A stretch of 64,000 nt of DNA, taken from contig CAMNRM010000012.1 of NCBI GenBank assembly GCA_946553025.1, positions 1 to 64,000 on the forward strand, read 5' to 3'. The stretch is from an uncultured Clostridium sp. (GTDB taxonomy: Bacteria > Bacillota > Clostridia > Lachnospirales > Lachnospiraceae). Positions within the stretch are counted from its first letter, which is position 1, and every line of letters starts with the position of its first letter. Positions 40,871 through 51,100 of this stretch are shown piece after piece. The position numbers were made by a program, and so were the translations under genes. The notes below the pieces were generated by a model. It made no database searches. It was not told where the DNA came from and saw only the letters and a list, made by a program, of their open reading frames with translations.

Positions 40871-42136
40871 ATGTTAATAATGTTTAAGGTAAAAAACTAT
40901 ACCTCATTTAAAAATGAATCGATATTGGATATGAGGGCAACTGCATATGTGCAGCATCCTACACATGTTATATCTATAAATGACAAGCTAAGTTTACTAA
41001 AAACCACAGCTCTGTATGGTGCCAATGCATCCGGGAAGTCTAATTTGATTTCTGCGATGTTCTTTTTTGAACAGTATATCTTTTCTCAATTTATTAATAA
41101 AAAGGAAGACGAAAGTTTTGAAGCTAATGAAATTGGTATGAAAATGAAATGGGAACCATTTGGTTTATCCAATGATAGCAATAATGCTTCAGAATTTGAT
41201 ATTATCTTTTTACACAAGGATAAACAAATACAGTATGGTTTTGAGAGTACTCCCAAAGAAGTATTAAACGAATGGTTATATATTGATGATAAAAAGGTCT
41301 TTGAACGTACCGGTACAGAACTATCCTTTGGGAGCAAATATCAAAACCTGTTAGGAGCATATAAAAAGTTACCTGCGGAGAGATTGTACATTGCCGTACT
41401 TGAGTATTTCCTTGATGAAGAAGCTAAAGAAGCTGTGCTCGGTGATTTTATTTCATTTTTTTACAAGGAATATAATGTTTATACGGAAATTCTTTTTGAA
41501 TCTACAGTAAAGGGTCTGGCCGGTGTGGTTGGACTTTCAAAAAAACTTGTTAGTAATAAGTTTTTTCAAAAAAAAGTGGAACACTATCTTCGTTTGATTG
41601 ATGTTGGTATTAAACGCCTGGATGTGCAGACAGAAACAATTCTTGATGAACACACTGGTAAAAAAAGGAAAGAAAAAGTTGTCCGCACGGTACATGATGT
41701 TTATGATGAAAATGGAAATATCGTTGGGGAAAAAACTTTTGATTTAAGTCAAGAGTCTACAGGTACACTTCGATTTCTGGCCTATATTCAAAATATCATT
41801 GAAATGATTTCTGGTGGCGGGGTGTTTATTGTAGATGAGATGTCTGCAAGGCTCCACCCATTGTTGACGAAGATGATTGTAGATATTTTCTGTTCGAGTC
41901 AAAATAAAAAGGCACAGTTGATTTTTACTACACATGATATTTCGCTGCTGAACAGTAATCAATTTCGACGTGATGAGGTGGTATTTGTCGATAAGAATGA
42001 ACGCGGAGAATCCAGTTTATATGCTCTCTCTGACTTGAAGGTGCGTGAAGATGCAACATTCAATAAAGATTATCTTCAAGGGAAATATGGAGCTATTCCT
42101 ATTTTTAATTATGAGGATATTATGGGGGAGAGTTAG
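40871..42136 (+). CDS. AAA-family ATPase, AbiLi/RloA-like
   Basis: Predicted cytoplasmic ATPase of 421 residues. The ATG at 40871 follows TTGGAGGTGAGG. ABC/SMC-type motifs: Walker A GANASGKSNL near residue 53, a signature-like SQESTGTLRFLAYI, Walker B GGVFIVDEMSARLHP and switch histidine in IFTTHDISLLN. This arrangement is the AAA_21/AAA_15 group often paired with nucleases in defence. The next gene, an RloB-like protein, starts at the base after the stop. That gene pair matches the two-part layout of AbiL abortive infection systems and of RloA-RloB. AT-rich composition compared with the ribosomal genes suggests gain by transfer. Anti-phage activity is inferred. Confidence 0.8.
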   Translation: MLIMFKVKNYTSFKNESILDMRATAYVQHPTHVISINDKLSLLKTTALYGANASGKSNLISAMFFFEQYIFSQFINKKEDESFEANEIGMKMKWEPFGLSNDSNNASEFDIIFLHKDKQIQYGFESTPKEVLNEWLYIDDKKVFERTGTELSFGSKYQNLLGAYKKLPAERLYIAVLEYFLDEEAKEAVLGDFISFFYKEYNVYTEILFESTVKGLAGVVGLSKKLVSNKFFQKKVEHYLRLIDVGIKRLDVQTETILDEHTGKKRKEKVVRTVHDVYDENGNIVGEKTFDLSQESTGTLRFLAYIQNIIEMISGGGVFIVDEMSARLHPLLTKMIVDIFCSSQNKKAQLIFTTHDISLLNSNQFRRDEVVFVDKNERGESSLYALSDLKVREDATFNKDYLQGKYGAIPIFNYEDIMGES

Positions 42137-42778
42137 ATGGGTAGGACACAATTATCACCGCAACGTCTTTCAGAAACAAGGAAAACGAATATAGGACGTA
42201 TTATTATATTTTGTGAAGGTAAAACAGAGAAATATTATTTTGATTATTTCGCAGAGATTATCAAGAAGAATAAGTACACAGATGTAGAAGTTGTCTTGGA
42301 AACTGCCAATGGAAATGCACAGACCGTTTTAAATTTTGCGAACGAATTTATGATTGATGAAAAACACAATCAAAAATATAGTACCTATGGTAAATATTTG
42401 GCATTTGACTGTGATGATCCACCAGATATTCAAACGGTGATATTGTCGGCTAATGGATATGAACTGCTGATTTCTAATCATTTGTTTGAAACATGGCTAC
42501 TGATGCATTTTGAAGATGTGAACGAGAAAATATCAAAAAGAGAAATTTATCAACGCTTATCATTTCATTTACAGGGAGATTATTCTAAAGGACATAAAGG
42601 CAAGACTCGTGAAATTGTTCAAAACGGGAATATAGAAAAAGCGATTGATAATGCAAGAGCATTGGAAAAAAAGTATAGTGACAGGGGAAAAACAATATTT
42701 ACAAATATTAAAGAAATGAATCCATATACAAGTGTCTATAAGCTGATAGAACAGTTTATGGTTGAAATTTCAGAATAG
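42137..42778 (+). CDS. RloB-like TOPRIM-type protein, AbiLii-like
   Basis: 213 residues; ATG at 42137 directly after the upstream stop, with GGGGGAGAG as Shine-Dalgarno in that gene's end. Family markers of RloB: IIIFCEGKTEKYYFDYFAE (acidic residue of a TOPRIM-like site), LAFDCDDPPD (paired acidic residues) and SNHLFETWLLMHFED. These suit a metal-dependent nuclease partner of the preceding ATPase. In AbiL-type systems both proteins are needed for phage exclusion. The gene ends just before the promoter of the L10 leader, so the cassette sits at the edge of the rplJL unit. Confidence 0.82.
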   Translation: MGRTQLSPQRLSETRKTNIGRIIIFCEGKTEKYYFDYFAEIIKKNKYTDVEVVLETANGNAQTVLNFANEFMIDEKHNQKYSTYGKYLAFDCDDPPDIQTVILSANGYELLISNHLFETWLLMHFEDVNEKISKREIYQRLSFHLQGDYSKGHKGKTREIVQNGNIEKAIDNARALEKKYSDRGKTIFTNIKEMNPYTSVYKLIEQFMVEISE

Positions 42779-42809
42779 TATAAAAAATCCTTGAAAAATC
42801 AAAAACAAG

Positions 42810-42838
42810 TTGACACCCCACCATTTTTATGCTAGAAT
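42810..42838 (+). promoter_or_regulatory. Sigma-A promoter of rplJ-rplL
   Basis: TTGACA at 42810-42815 and TAGAAT at 42833-42838, 17-base spacer. Confidence 0.8.
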
Positions 42839-42849
42839 CCATTATGTTG

Positions 42850-42978
42850 ACTGCCGAAGACAGCAGGTGCCGTTAGGCATAAGGAGAAAACGCCTGCCGA
42901 GGAAAGTACAAAACTCAAAACTGTGTTGAGCATTTGTAGTCCCTCTCTGCCTGGTGGCGGAGGGGGATTTTTTCGCAG
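42850..42978 (+). promoter_or_regulatory. L10 leader with attenuator
   Basis: Bases 42850-42908 match the known L10 leader: GACAGCAGGTGCCGTTAGG, then GGAGAAAACGCCTGCCGAGG, forming the kink-turn-type site bound by the L10(L12)4 complex. A GC-rich hairpin at 42939-42973 (TCCCTC... with GAGGGGGA) followed by TTTTTT acts as the terminator. When L10 binds, the terminator is expected to form and stop rplJL transcription. Confidence 0.9.
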
Positions 42979-43008
42979 TCTTCTTATTTCATAAAGGAGG
43001 TAAAAAAC

Positions 43009-43503
43009 ATGGCAAAGGTTGAATTAAAGCAGCCGATCGTTGACGAAATCGCTGCATTATTTGACGGCGCAGCTTCCGCAGTAATTGTGGATTACCGCGG
43101 CTTAACCGTTGAACAGGATACGGTTCTGAGAAAACAGTTAAGAGAAGCAGGCATTTCTTATAAGGTTTATAAGAATACCTTAATCAAGCGTGCTGCTGAA
43201 GGGACGGCATTTGCAGCTTTGGATGCCGATCTGGAAGGACCTACCGCTCTGGCTGTTTCCAAGACGGATGCAACCGCTCCGGCAAGGGTTCTGGCTAAGT
43301 TTGCAAAGACTGCAAATCAGCTGGAATTAAAGGCTGGCGTAGTGGAAGGAACCTACTATGATCAGAAGGGAATCCAGGTTATTGCTACCATCCCGTCCAG
43401 AGAAGAACTTCTTGGAAAGCTGCTGGGAAGCATCCAGTCCCCGATTTCCAACTTGGCTCGTGTGCTTAATCAGATTGCCGAGAGCAAGGGCGCAGAAGCA
43501 TAA
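43009..43503 (+). CDS. rplJ: 50S ribosomal protein L10
   Basis: Base of the ribosomal stalk, holding L7/L12 dimers. 164 residues. The ATG at 43009 follows AAAGGAGGTAAAAAAC. Conserved VIVDYRGLTVEQDTVLRKQLREAG, YKNTLIKRAAEGT and C-terminal helix PISNLARVLNQIAESKG, which binds L12. Preceded by its L10 leader. Confidence 0.97.
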   Translation: MAKVELKQPIVDEIAALFDGAASAVIVDYRGLTVEQDTVLRKQLREAGISYKVYKNTLIKRAAEGTAFAALDADLEGPTALAVSKTDATAPARVLAKFAKTANQLELKAGVVEGTYYDQKGIQVIATIPSREELLGKLLGSIQSPISNLARVLNQIAESKGAEA

Positions 43504-43596
43504 GTTTTTTGAACCAGGAAATCCAAAGTTTTAAAGGTCAGGAATTGACCAAGTATGAATCAAGAAAAATAAACGTTTAAACAGGAGGAAATAAAA

Positions 43597-43968
43597 ATGG
43601 CAAAGTTGACTACCGCTGAGTTTATCGAAGCTATCAAGGAATTATCCGTATTAGAGTTAAATGATTTAGTAAAGGCATGTGAAGAAGAGTTTGGCGTATC
43701 CGCAGCAGCAGGCGTAGTTGTAGCAGCAGCAGGTCCGGCAGATGCACCGGAAGAGAAGACCGAATTCGACGTAGAACTGACCGAAGTTGGCCCGAACAAG
43801 GTTAAAGTTATCAAGGTTGTTCGTGAAGCTACCGGCTTAGGCTTAAAGGAAGCTAAGGAAGTTGTAGACGGAGCACCGAAGGTAGTTAAGGCTGGCGCTT
43901 CCAAGGAAGAGGCTGAAGAACTGAAGTCCAAGTTAGAGGCTGAAGGCGCAAAGGTTACCTTAAAGTAA
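43597..43968 (+). CDS. rplL: 50S ribosomal protein L7/L12
   Basis: Stalk protein that recruits translation GTPases, 123 residues. The ATG at 43597 follows ACAGGAGGAAATAAAA. N-terminal dimer domain ([18 protein letters not shown]), alanine-rich hinge (about 36-55) and the C-terminal domain with [25 protein letters not shown] are complete. In most Firmicutes rpoB-rpoC follow; here a terminator and a mannanase gene do. Confidence 0.97.
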   Translation: MAKLTTAEFIEAIKELSVLELNDLVKACEEEFGVSAAAGVVVAAAGPADAPEEKTEFDVELTEVGPNKVKVIKVVREATGLGLKEAKEVVDGAPKVVKAGASKEEAEELKSKLEAEGAKVTLK

Positions 43969-44043
43969 TTATTGCTGCCAGGCAGGTTAATGAAAAAAAG
44001 AAAAGAAGGATGGAATCCGTTTGGGATAACATTATCGGCGTTT

Positions 44044-44086
44044 CCCCCCAAGGTCTGTGGTTGTACAGGCTTTGGGGGTTTTTCTT
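44044..44086 (+). terminator. Rho-independent terminator after rplL
   Basis: CCCCCCAAGG and CTTTGGGGG form the stem, followed by TTTTTC and more T. Confidence 0.9.
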
Positions 44087-44498
44087 TTTTTTGGAGATGA
44101 TAGCGGTATAATAAACTGTATCTGCAAATGGATTAAGTATGTATTTAACTAAAAATGACATATCTTGAATATTATTTCGCTTAATATTAATCGATATTTA
44201 ATTAATTTTAATCAACCAGGCCGCAATTTGTACAAAATAAGTAAAAAATATCTATGCAAATCATGGAAAATGGAAAGATTGCTGAAAAACTCTTGACCCT
44301 TTTAGAAAAAAATTATAAACTAAAGTTACTTAAATAAGTGCTGCAAAAATAATGATTAAATTAAAAATGATTAAATCAAAATACTTAAATTAAAAACATT
44401 TATCTTTAAAGCACTTAAATGGAAAACCGGAAGTTCATTGGGATGCAGGTTATACAATAACTTTTCAAGGGAACCAAAAGAAAGGAGCAGGAGAGCAG
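44087..44498. other. AT-rich interval before mannanase
   Basis: No gene is seen. The sequence is very AT-rich, with short repeats such as AATGATTAAAT between 44350 and 44400. A possible promoter is TTGACC at 44293-44298 with TATAAA at 44314-44319, but the spacer is only 15 bases. GGAGCAGGAG before 44499 is the Shine-Dalgarno of the next gene. Confidence 0.5.
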
Positions 44499-45110
44499 AT
44501 GAAACGAAAAACGCAGCTTGGAAAAAGACTGGCAAGTGCGGCGATGGCGGTAATATTGTCAGGGACGACAGCGGCAGGCGGGATGTTTTCTGCCTATGGG
44601 GCATTGGACCCGGAGCAGACGTTTGGGAAGGTGCCTGTCCGTGCAGTGCTGGGAGGAGGAAGTATCGTCGGCGGTCTTTCTTATCCCGGCTCGGTACTTC
44701 TGGCGGATGAACAGGCAGTTCCCTGTACCGCCCAGCTTTTTGCCTATTTAAAGGCGGTTGGCGAAAGCCCCTATGTCCTTTATGGTCATCAAAACGATAC
44801 GCACCATAAGGGAGGGGAAGATTACCCCGGATCGACAAGTTCGGATACGAAGGATATGACGGGTTCGATTTCGGCGATTGTCGGTATTGACGCTTTATCC
44901 TTTACCGGATCGGAGATGCCGCTTCCGGAAGGAAAGAAAAATTCCGTCGAGGAGGCGGCACTGGTTTCGCTTCAGGCAGCACAGGAAGGGGCGATTATGA
45001 CATTGTCCGCGCACATGCCCAATTTCTCTCTGGTGGAGGAAATGGACAGGATGGCGACGGGGATTGGGATTACTCCGGCTACACGCCCGGAAATACCAAG
45101 GGGGATGTGA
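44499..45110 (+). CDS. GH26 beta-mannanase, N-terminal fragment (frameshifted)
   Basis: The N-terminal part of the glycosidase continued at 45107. The ATG at 44499 follows AAGGAGCAGGAG. Residues 1-35 form a signal peptide ending at SAYGA. GH26 features follow: SPYVLYGHQNDTHH, MTGSISAIVGIDALSF and IMTLSAHMPNFSLV. After about residue 180 the frame reads into unrelated sequence and stops. The true continuation, DWDYSGYTPGNTKGDVMSRILPGGD, is in the neighbouring frame from about 45040. One missing base near 45030-45060 explains the break. Confidence 0.8.
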   Translation: MKRKTQLGKRLASAAMAVILSGTTAAGGMFSAYGALDPEQTFGKVPVRAVLGGGSIVGGLSYPGSVLLADEQAVPCTAQLFAYLKAVGESPYVLYGHQNDTHHKGGEDYPGSTSSDTKDMTGSISAIVGIDALSFTGSEMPLPEGKKNSVEEAALVSLQAAQEGAIMTLSAHMPNFSLVEEMDRMATGIGITPATRPEIPRGM

Positions 45111-48100
45111 TGAGCCGCATTCTTCCCGGTGGAGATTTAAACGAAGCGTATAACGGTTATCTGGATTTGATTGCCGATTACGGCCTGATTCTCCAGGCAC
45201 AGCAGGTTCCCGTGCTTTTCAGGCCCCTGCACGAGAACAACGGCAGCTGGTTCTGGTGGGGCGCGGCGTTCTGCGACGAGGAAGGCTATAAGAATGTTTA
45301 CCGCTATACCGTGGAATATCTTCGCGATGTAAAAAATGTCCACAACTTCCTCTACGTGTATTCACCCGGCGGGCCGTTTGACAGTCTGGCTGACTTTGAG
45401 AGCCGGTATCCGGGGGATGCCTGGGTGGATGTGATTGGTTTTGATATGTACCATGACAATCCCTCCACGACAGATACCTGGATGCAGTCTTTTGCCGAAA
45501 CGGCCCTGCTGATTGACCAGGCGGCGCAGATTCACGGGAAGATTCCGGTGGTTGCCGAAACGGGTATGCGTGTGGGAACCTCCATGAACGACGGCAAGGA
45601 TTACGGCGGCATTGCCCCGGAAGGAAACGCCCGTCCGCTGTGGTTTTCGGAGATTCACCAGGTGCTGTCCGGTACGAATATTCCTTACTACATGGTTTGG
45701 GCGAACTGGGACGGTGCCAATAACTTCTACTCGCCCTATAAGACCTCGGCAGATGCGGGGCATGAGATGACGGATGCATTTATCAATTATTACAATGATC
45801 CGACGACGGTATTTGCCAACGGAACGAACTTCTACGGCCAGGTTCCGCTTCCGGCAGTGGAAAAGCACGGTGCTTCCGGCTATATCTTATCGCCGGCTTC
45901 CGGGGACAGGATTTTATATCCGACAAATATCAGGGCAAGCTTGGAGAATGCAGGCGGCGACGTCAGCTTTATCCTGAAAAATAAAGAGGGCGATGTCAGC
46001 ATAGCCGTTCCCGCAAAAGCAGCGACCCGGAACAATGAACTGGGAAATGTCTATGAGGCACAGATTACCGAAGAGCATTTAAAGACCCTGGGAAAGACTA
46101 CGGGAACGATTGATTTGGTTGCCGGCGGAACGGTACTTAACACGATAAATGCGATTTTCAATATCAAGGAACCTGAACTGGACCCTCTGGTTGTGGATGA
46201 TTTTGAAAACTATCTGGGCGACAGCCTTTTGCTGTTAAGAGATTGGGCCACAAATTCCGGTTCCGGGTGTAATGTGGATATTCAGTTATCCGGCGAGAAT
46301 AAGGCCGAAAATGACTATGGCATGGCGTTCCGCTACACGATCAGCGAGAACGGAAACGGCGAGGGCTGGGCAGGGGCAACCAAGCCCTACGAGTCAAAGA
46401 TTGGTTCCTGCAATGCGATGCAGGTTTGGGTTAAGCCCGACGGTAAGGGGCAGAAACTGGTTCTTCAGCTTACCAGCAACGGCGAGGATTTTGAAGTACA
46501 CCTTCCTGAATTTGCAGCGACCACCGAAGCAAAATATGTGACCATTCCTTTTGCGGCCATGAAGGGAAAGAACGGCGGCGTATTTGACCCGAATAATGTC
46601 AGCAGCTTCGGTATCTGGTGCAATACGGTGAATCCTGCGGGCTCCGGCTACTGGCAGGTGGATTCCGTGATTTATATTGACGATATCCACATGGTCAACA
46701 CGGATTCTTCGGTTGTGGAATTCCTGGATACAAGGACGAATTCGGACGGTTCGGCGGGAAGCGGCGTAAGAATCATCCGCAATACCATGGAAGCCCCGCT
46801 TTTATGGTACGGTCCGGGTTTTGCGGGTGTGAAATCCCTGACTCCGGAACCGGTAACCGTTACCACCCTTTACCAGGGAACCGGACTTCCGGAAGCCAAG
46901 TATGAAACCAGCAATGTTGACTGGCTGATGAACGGCAAAGATACGGATTATGTAACCTTTACCTATAACTGCACCGATCCTGAAAAGGCAGGCTGGAGCG
47001 TGATGGGCTGGGGCGCTACCGTAAACGGAGAATGGACGGAAGGACCCAGGTACAATGCACCGAACCCCAACACCCTGCAGGATACGACCATTATGGTCAG
47101 TGTTAAGGAACTGAAATCAGTTCTCGGCATTGAGCGGGGAGCCAATGTAAGTTATTTGAACCTGGGAACCTGGAACGACGGAAACTTAAAGAGCGTAACC
47201 CTAACCAAGGGCGATGTTATGCCGGGAAGGGTTATTGTGGAAAATGTTCCGGCAAACTATACTTATGAAACCAACGACGTGGGCTGGATTGTGGACGCCC
47301 CGGATAACAAGTACATCAACCTGGTGATTACCTGCGACCACCCGAAGCATTCCGAGTGGGAAATTATGGGCTGGGGTGCAAGCGTGGGTGAGGACTGGGT
47401 GGAAGGCCCGAAATACATTGCCTGGAAACCGGCGACCCATGAGTATGCGGTCAGCTATACGGTGAAGCGTTTTAAGGAGCTTCTGGGCGTAACGCCGGAA
47501 AGGCCGCTGACCTATATTAAACTGGGAAGCTATAACGACGGACGAATTGTACGGCTCAGCCTGGATGATGAGAAGAGGCCTTTTGTTCCTTTTTACAGCT
47601 GGAGGGAACGGCATCCGAACGCAAAGAAGAATGCAGGGAAGAATGACAATAGCTACAGTAAGCCGGCATATAACTCTCCCAATAAGGAAGTCTTTGCCGC
47701 ATTAAGCAAAATGGCCAGGGATGCATTTAACGGGGATGCAGCAGACGGAACGGATGTATTCGATATGCGAAATATCGAGGACAATGTGATTCCGGCAAAC
47801 TACGGTCAGCTTTATTTAGGAAGTCTGGCAGAGGAAATCGCCAAGGCCCTGGCACCGGGTAAAGTAGTAGTTGTAAAATACACGACCGACGGAGAATCGA
47901 AGCCGAATTTACTTCCCTCGATGGAACCTGCACTTCCCTACCGCACCGTTGCCCCGGTTTGGACGCAGAAGTCGGGCGGTGAAAGCTATGCGATATTTAC
48001 TTTGGACAGTTTGATGAAGGCGTTTTCACGTTCATTGATTCCGGCGGATGTTCAGGGGATTGATTTTGCCGGCGATCAGAATGCAATCACGGTTGAAGGC

Positions 48101-51100
48101 GTTGCGGTTATGCCCGCAGATGAATTTGCGATTGTGGATGAAAGCAGCCGCCTGACCGAACAGTACGGACAGTTTCCGTTAAAACTTAGTGACTACAACG
48201 CTTCTTATGAAGAGGGTGACACCGTTACCGTTACGATTATCTTTGACCGTGAAGTCCGCGGAAATATCAGCGCCGATGTGAATGGTGAATGGAATTCCGG
48301 AAATGAATTATCCGGCAGGGTATTTACCAGAACATTTACACCGGATGCAGAAGGCATCTATACCTCCATCAGCGAATTTAACGGGGCAAGCTATGCAGAG
48401 ATTATCGATGTAAAGGTGGAGATTGCAGGAAAAGTAAATTTTGATCAGGCTGTAGATATTACAACCAACCAGGCAACCATGGTTATCGGCGGAAGCAGTC
48501 AGGAGATTGCAGATGCCGTGGGCCTGACCGAGGAAGAAATTAAGGAAGGCACCAGAGTAGAGATTATTACTGAGGGAAAAGAAGTTTCCTCCGCACAGGA
48601 AGAAATGATCCAGAATGCAGCTGAGGCTATGGGCCAAACCGTAAAGACCTATACAGCGAATGATGTTACTGCCTATAAGATTCCGGCAAAGGGGAGCAGG
48701 ACACAGGTGAACTATCTTCAGGAACCCATGATGCTGCGTTTTGCCCTTCCTGAAGGCGCTGACCCGAACCAGTCCTATGCTGTGGCAAGGATTACCGGCG
48801 GAACCGCTGTGCGTGCATTTTCCGCAAAAATGGCAATCGCTTATGCATTGCAGGCATTTGCCGCCAATGCCGAAACGAATGTAGAATGGCTCTACGATAT
48901 CGATGATAATCCTCAAACCATTACGGTAGAAAGCAATCAGTTAGGTTATTTTGTGATTGTATCCGGAGATGACCTTGAGGCAGAAAGTCTGCATGTTTTT
49001 GAGAAGGCATGGGGCGGAGATGGCGACGAAAAGGCGACCTATAAAGAAACTATTTCCCATTTCTATCCGGAGTTTGAACCAGGCGATACCGTAAGGGTTA
49101 CCGCAGTCTTTAATAAAGAATCCAATGTGAAGTTTATGATGGGTTCGATGGAAAAAGAGATTGTCGGAAGAAGAATTAAATTTGAAGCAGCCTCTTATGT
49201 CGATGAACTGATGATTCAGGCAGGAGATGAGAGTAAACTGCCGTTGAAGCTTTTGGATGTGGAAATTGAACTGGTGAAGAAGGCGGAGAAGGGTGATGAG
49301 ATTCATACCTTTGTCAAGACCTGGGATGCATTTGAAACCAGTTTTGACGAGTACTTTAAGGACTTCGTTCCGGGAGAAGAAACCAAGGTAGTGCTGACCT
49401 TTGACAAGCCGGTGAAGGCAAGGATTGGGTATAATAAGGCATCTGAAGGATGGGCGAATGCCCCGGAGAACTGGGAAGATGAAAGCATTAAGGCAGATAC
49501 GAAACTGGAAGTTACCGTTGTTCCCGGAGATAATTTCCTGAATGTTGAAATTACCGATATGAACGGAAATGATGTCGTTCGGCTGATGGATGTGAAGGTG
49601 GAGCAGGAAGAGGTGGTGCCGCCGCCAGAAGGAAGCGAATTACATATCTTTGAGAAGGCGTGGGGCGGAAATGGTGACGAGAAAGCAACCTATACACAAA
49701 AGCTGTCCCATTTCTATCCGGACTTTGGACTGGGCGATACGGTAAAGATTACGGCAACCTTTGATAAAGAATCCAATGTGAAGTTTATGATTGGTGCTTT
49801 GGAGAAGACCATTGTCGGAAAGACCATTGAATTTGAAGCAACATCTTATGTCGATGAACTGATGATTCAGGCAGGGGATGAGAGTAAGCTTCCGCTGAAG
49901 CTGATGGATGTAAAGGTTGAACTGGTGAAGAAAGCTGAGAAAGGCGATGAACTTCATACCTTTGCTAAGACCTGGGATGCATTTGAAACTTCCTTTGATA
50001 AGTATCTGGAAGGATTTGAAGCAGGGAAGGAAACGAAAGTTGTGCTGACCTTTGATAAGGCAGTGAAGGCACGGATTGGGTATAATAAGGTATCCGACGG
50101 ATGGGCAACGGTTCCGGAAGATCTGAATGATGAAAGCATTAAGGCAGGTACGACACTGGAAGCTGCGGTTACTCCTGGAGATACCAAGCTGAATATTGAA
50201 ATCACCGATATGAATGGAAATGAGATCGTTAAGCTGATGTCGGTGAAGGTGGAGCAGGAAGTGGTTACACCGCCAGTTGAGGAAGGAATTCATACATTTA
50301 CAGAAACTGGGAAAGCACTGGAAACATCCTTTAAAGAGTATATGGAAGGAATTTTTAAAGAAGGAGAAGAAACGACCATAACATTAAAGTTTGACAAAGC
50401 AGTAAAAGGTCAGATTGGTTATAATAGCGCTCCTGATGGAACTTGGACAACAGTACCTGCGAAATGGGATGATGAAACTGTAGAAGCCAACACAACATTG
50501 ACGGCGAAAGTTGCTCCAAAAGATGACTATCTGAATATTCAAATAAGCAATCTGAACGGAAATAGTGAAGTTAAATTGCTGTCGATTAAGGTAGAGCAGG
50601 TAGAGAGTGAAGAGCCACCAGCAACACCGCCAGTAGAAATTTTTGAAAAACCTGAAAATGATAATTGGGTAGACAGTAAAGAAGTAACCAGTTTCACGAA
50701 ATTTAATGAAAAGTTTGAGAAGGAAAAGGAAACGACTTTAACTTTAACTTTTGATAAAGAAGTAACGGTTCGTGTGGGTTATAATAATGCTAAAGAAAGT
50801 GGTAACACAAGTTCAGCATGGACTAGTCAGACAAATACAGGGACAGAAATTATCTTCACAATGATTCCTGATGATGATTATCTGGGAATTCAGCTTCAGA
50901 ATATGAAGGAAGGTGAAGTAATTAAGTTGCTGAGCGTGAAGGTGGAGCAGAAAGGAACAGAAGAAGAGCCAACAACACCGCCAGTAGAAACCTTTGAAAA
51001 GCCTGAAAATGATAATTGGGTAGATAGTAAAGAAGTAACCAGCTTCACGAAATTTAATGAAAAGTTTGAGGGAAAAAAGGAAACGACTTTAACCTTGACT

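Noticed and set aside
45030..45110. Programmed -1 frameshift in the mannanase gene
   Set aside because: The shift direction would fit, but no slippery heptamer is present; a single-base loss is simpler.
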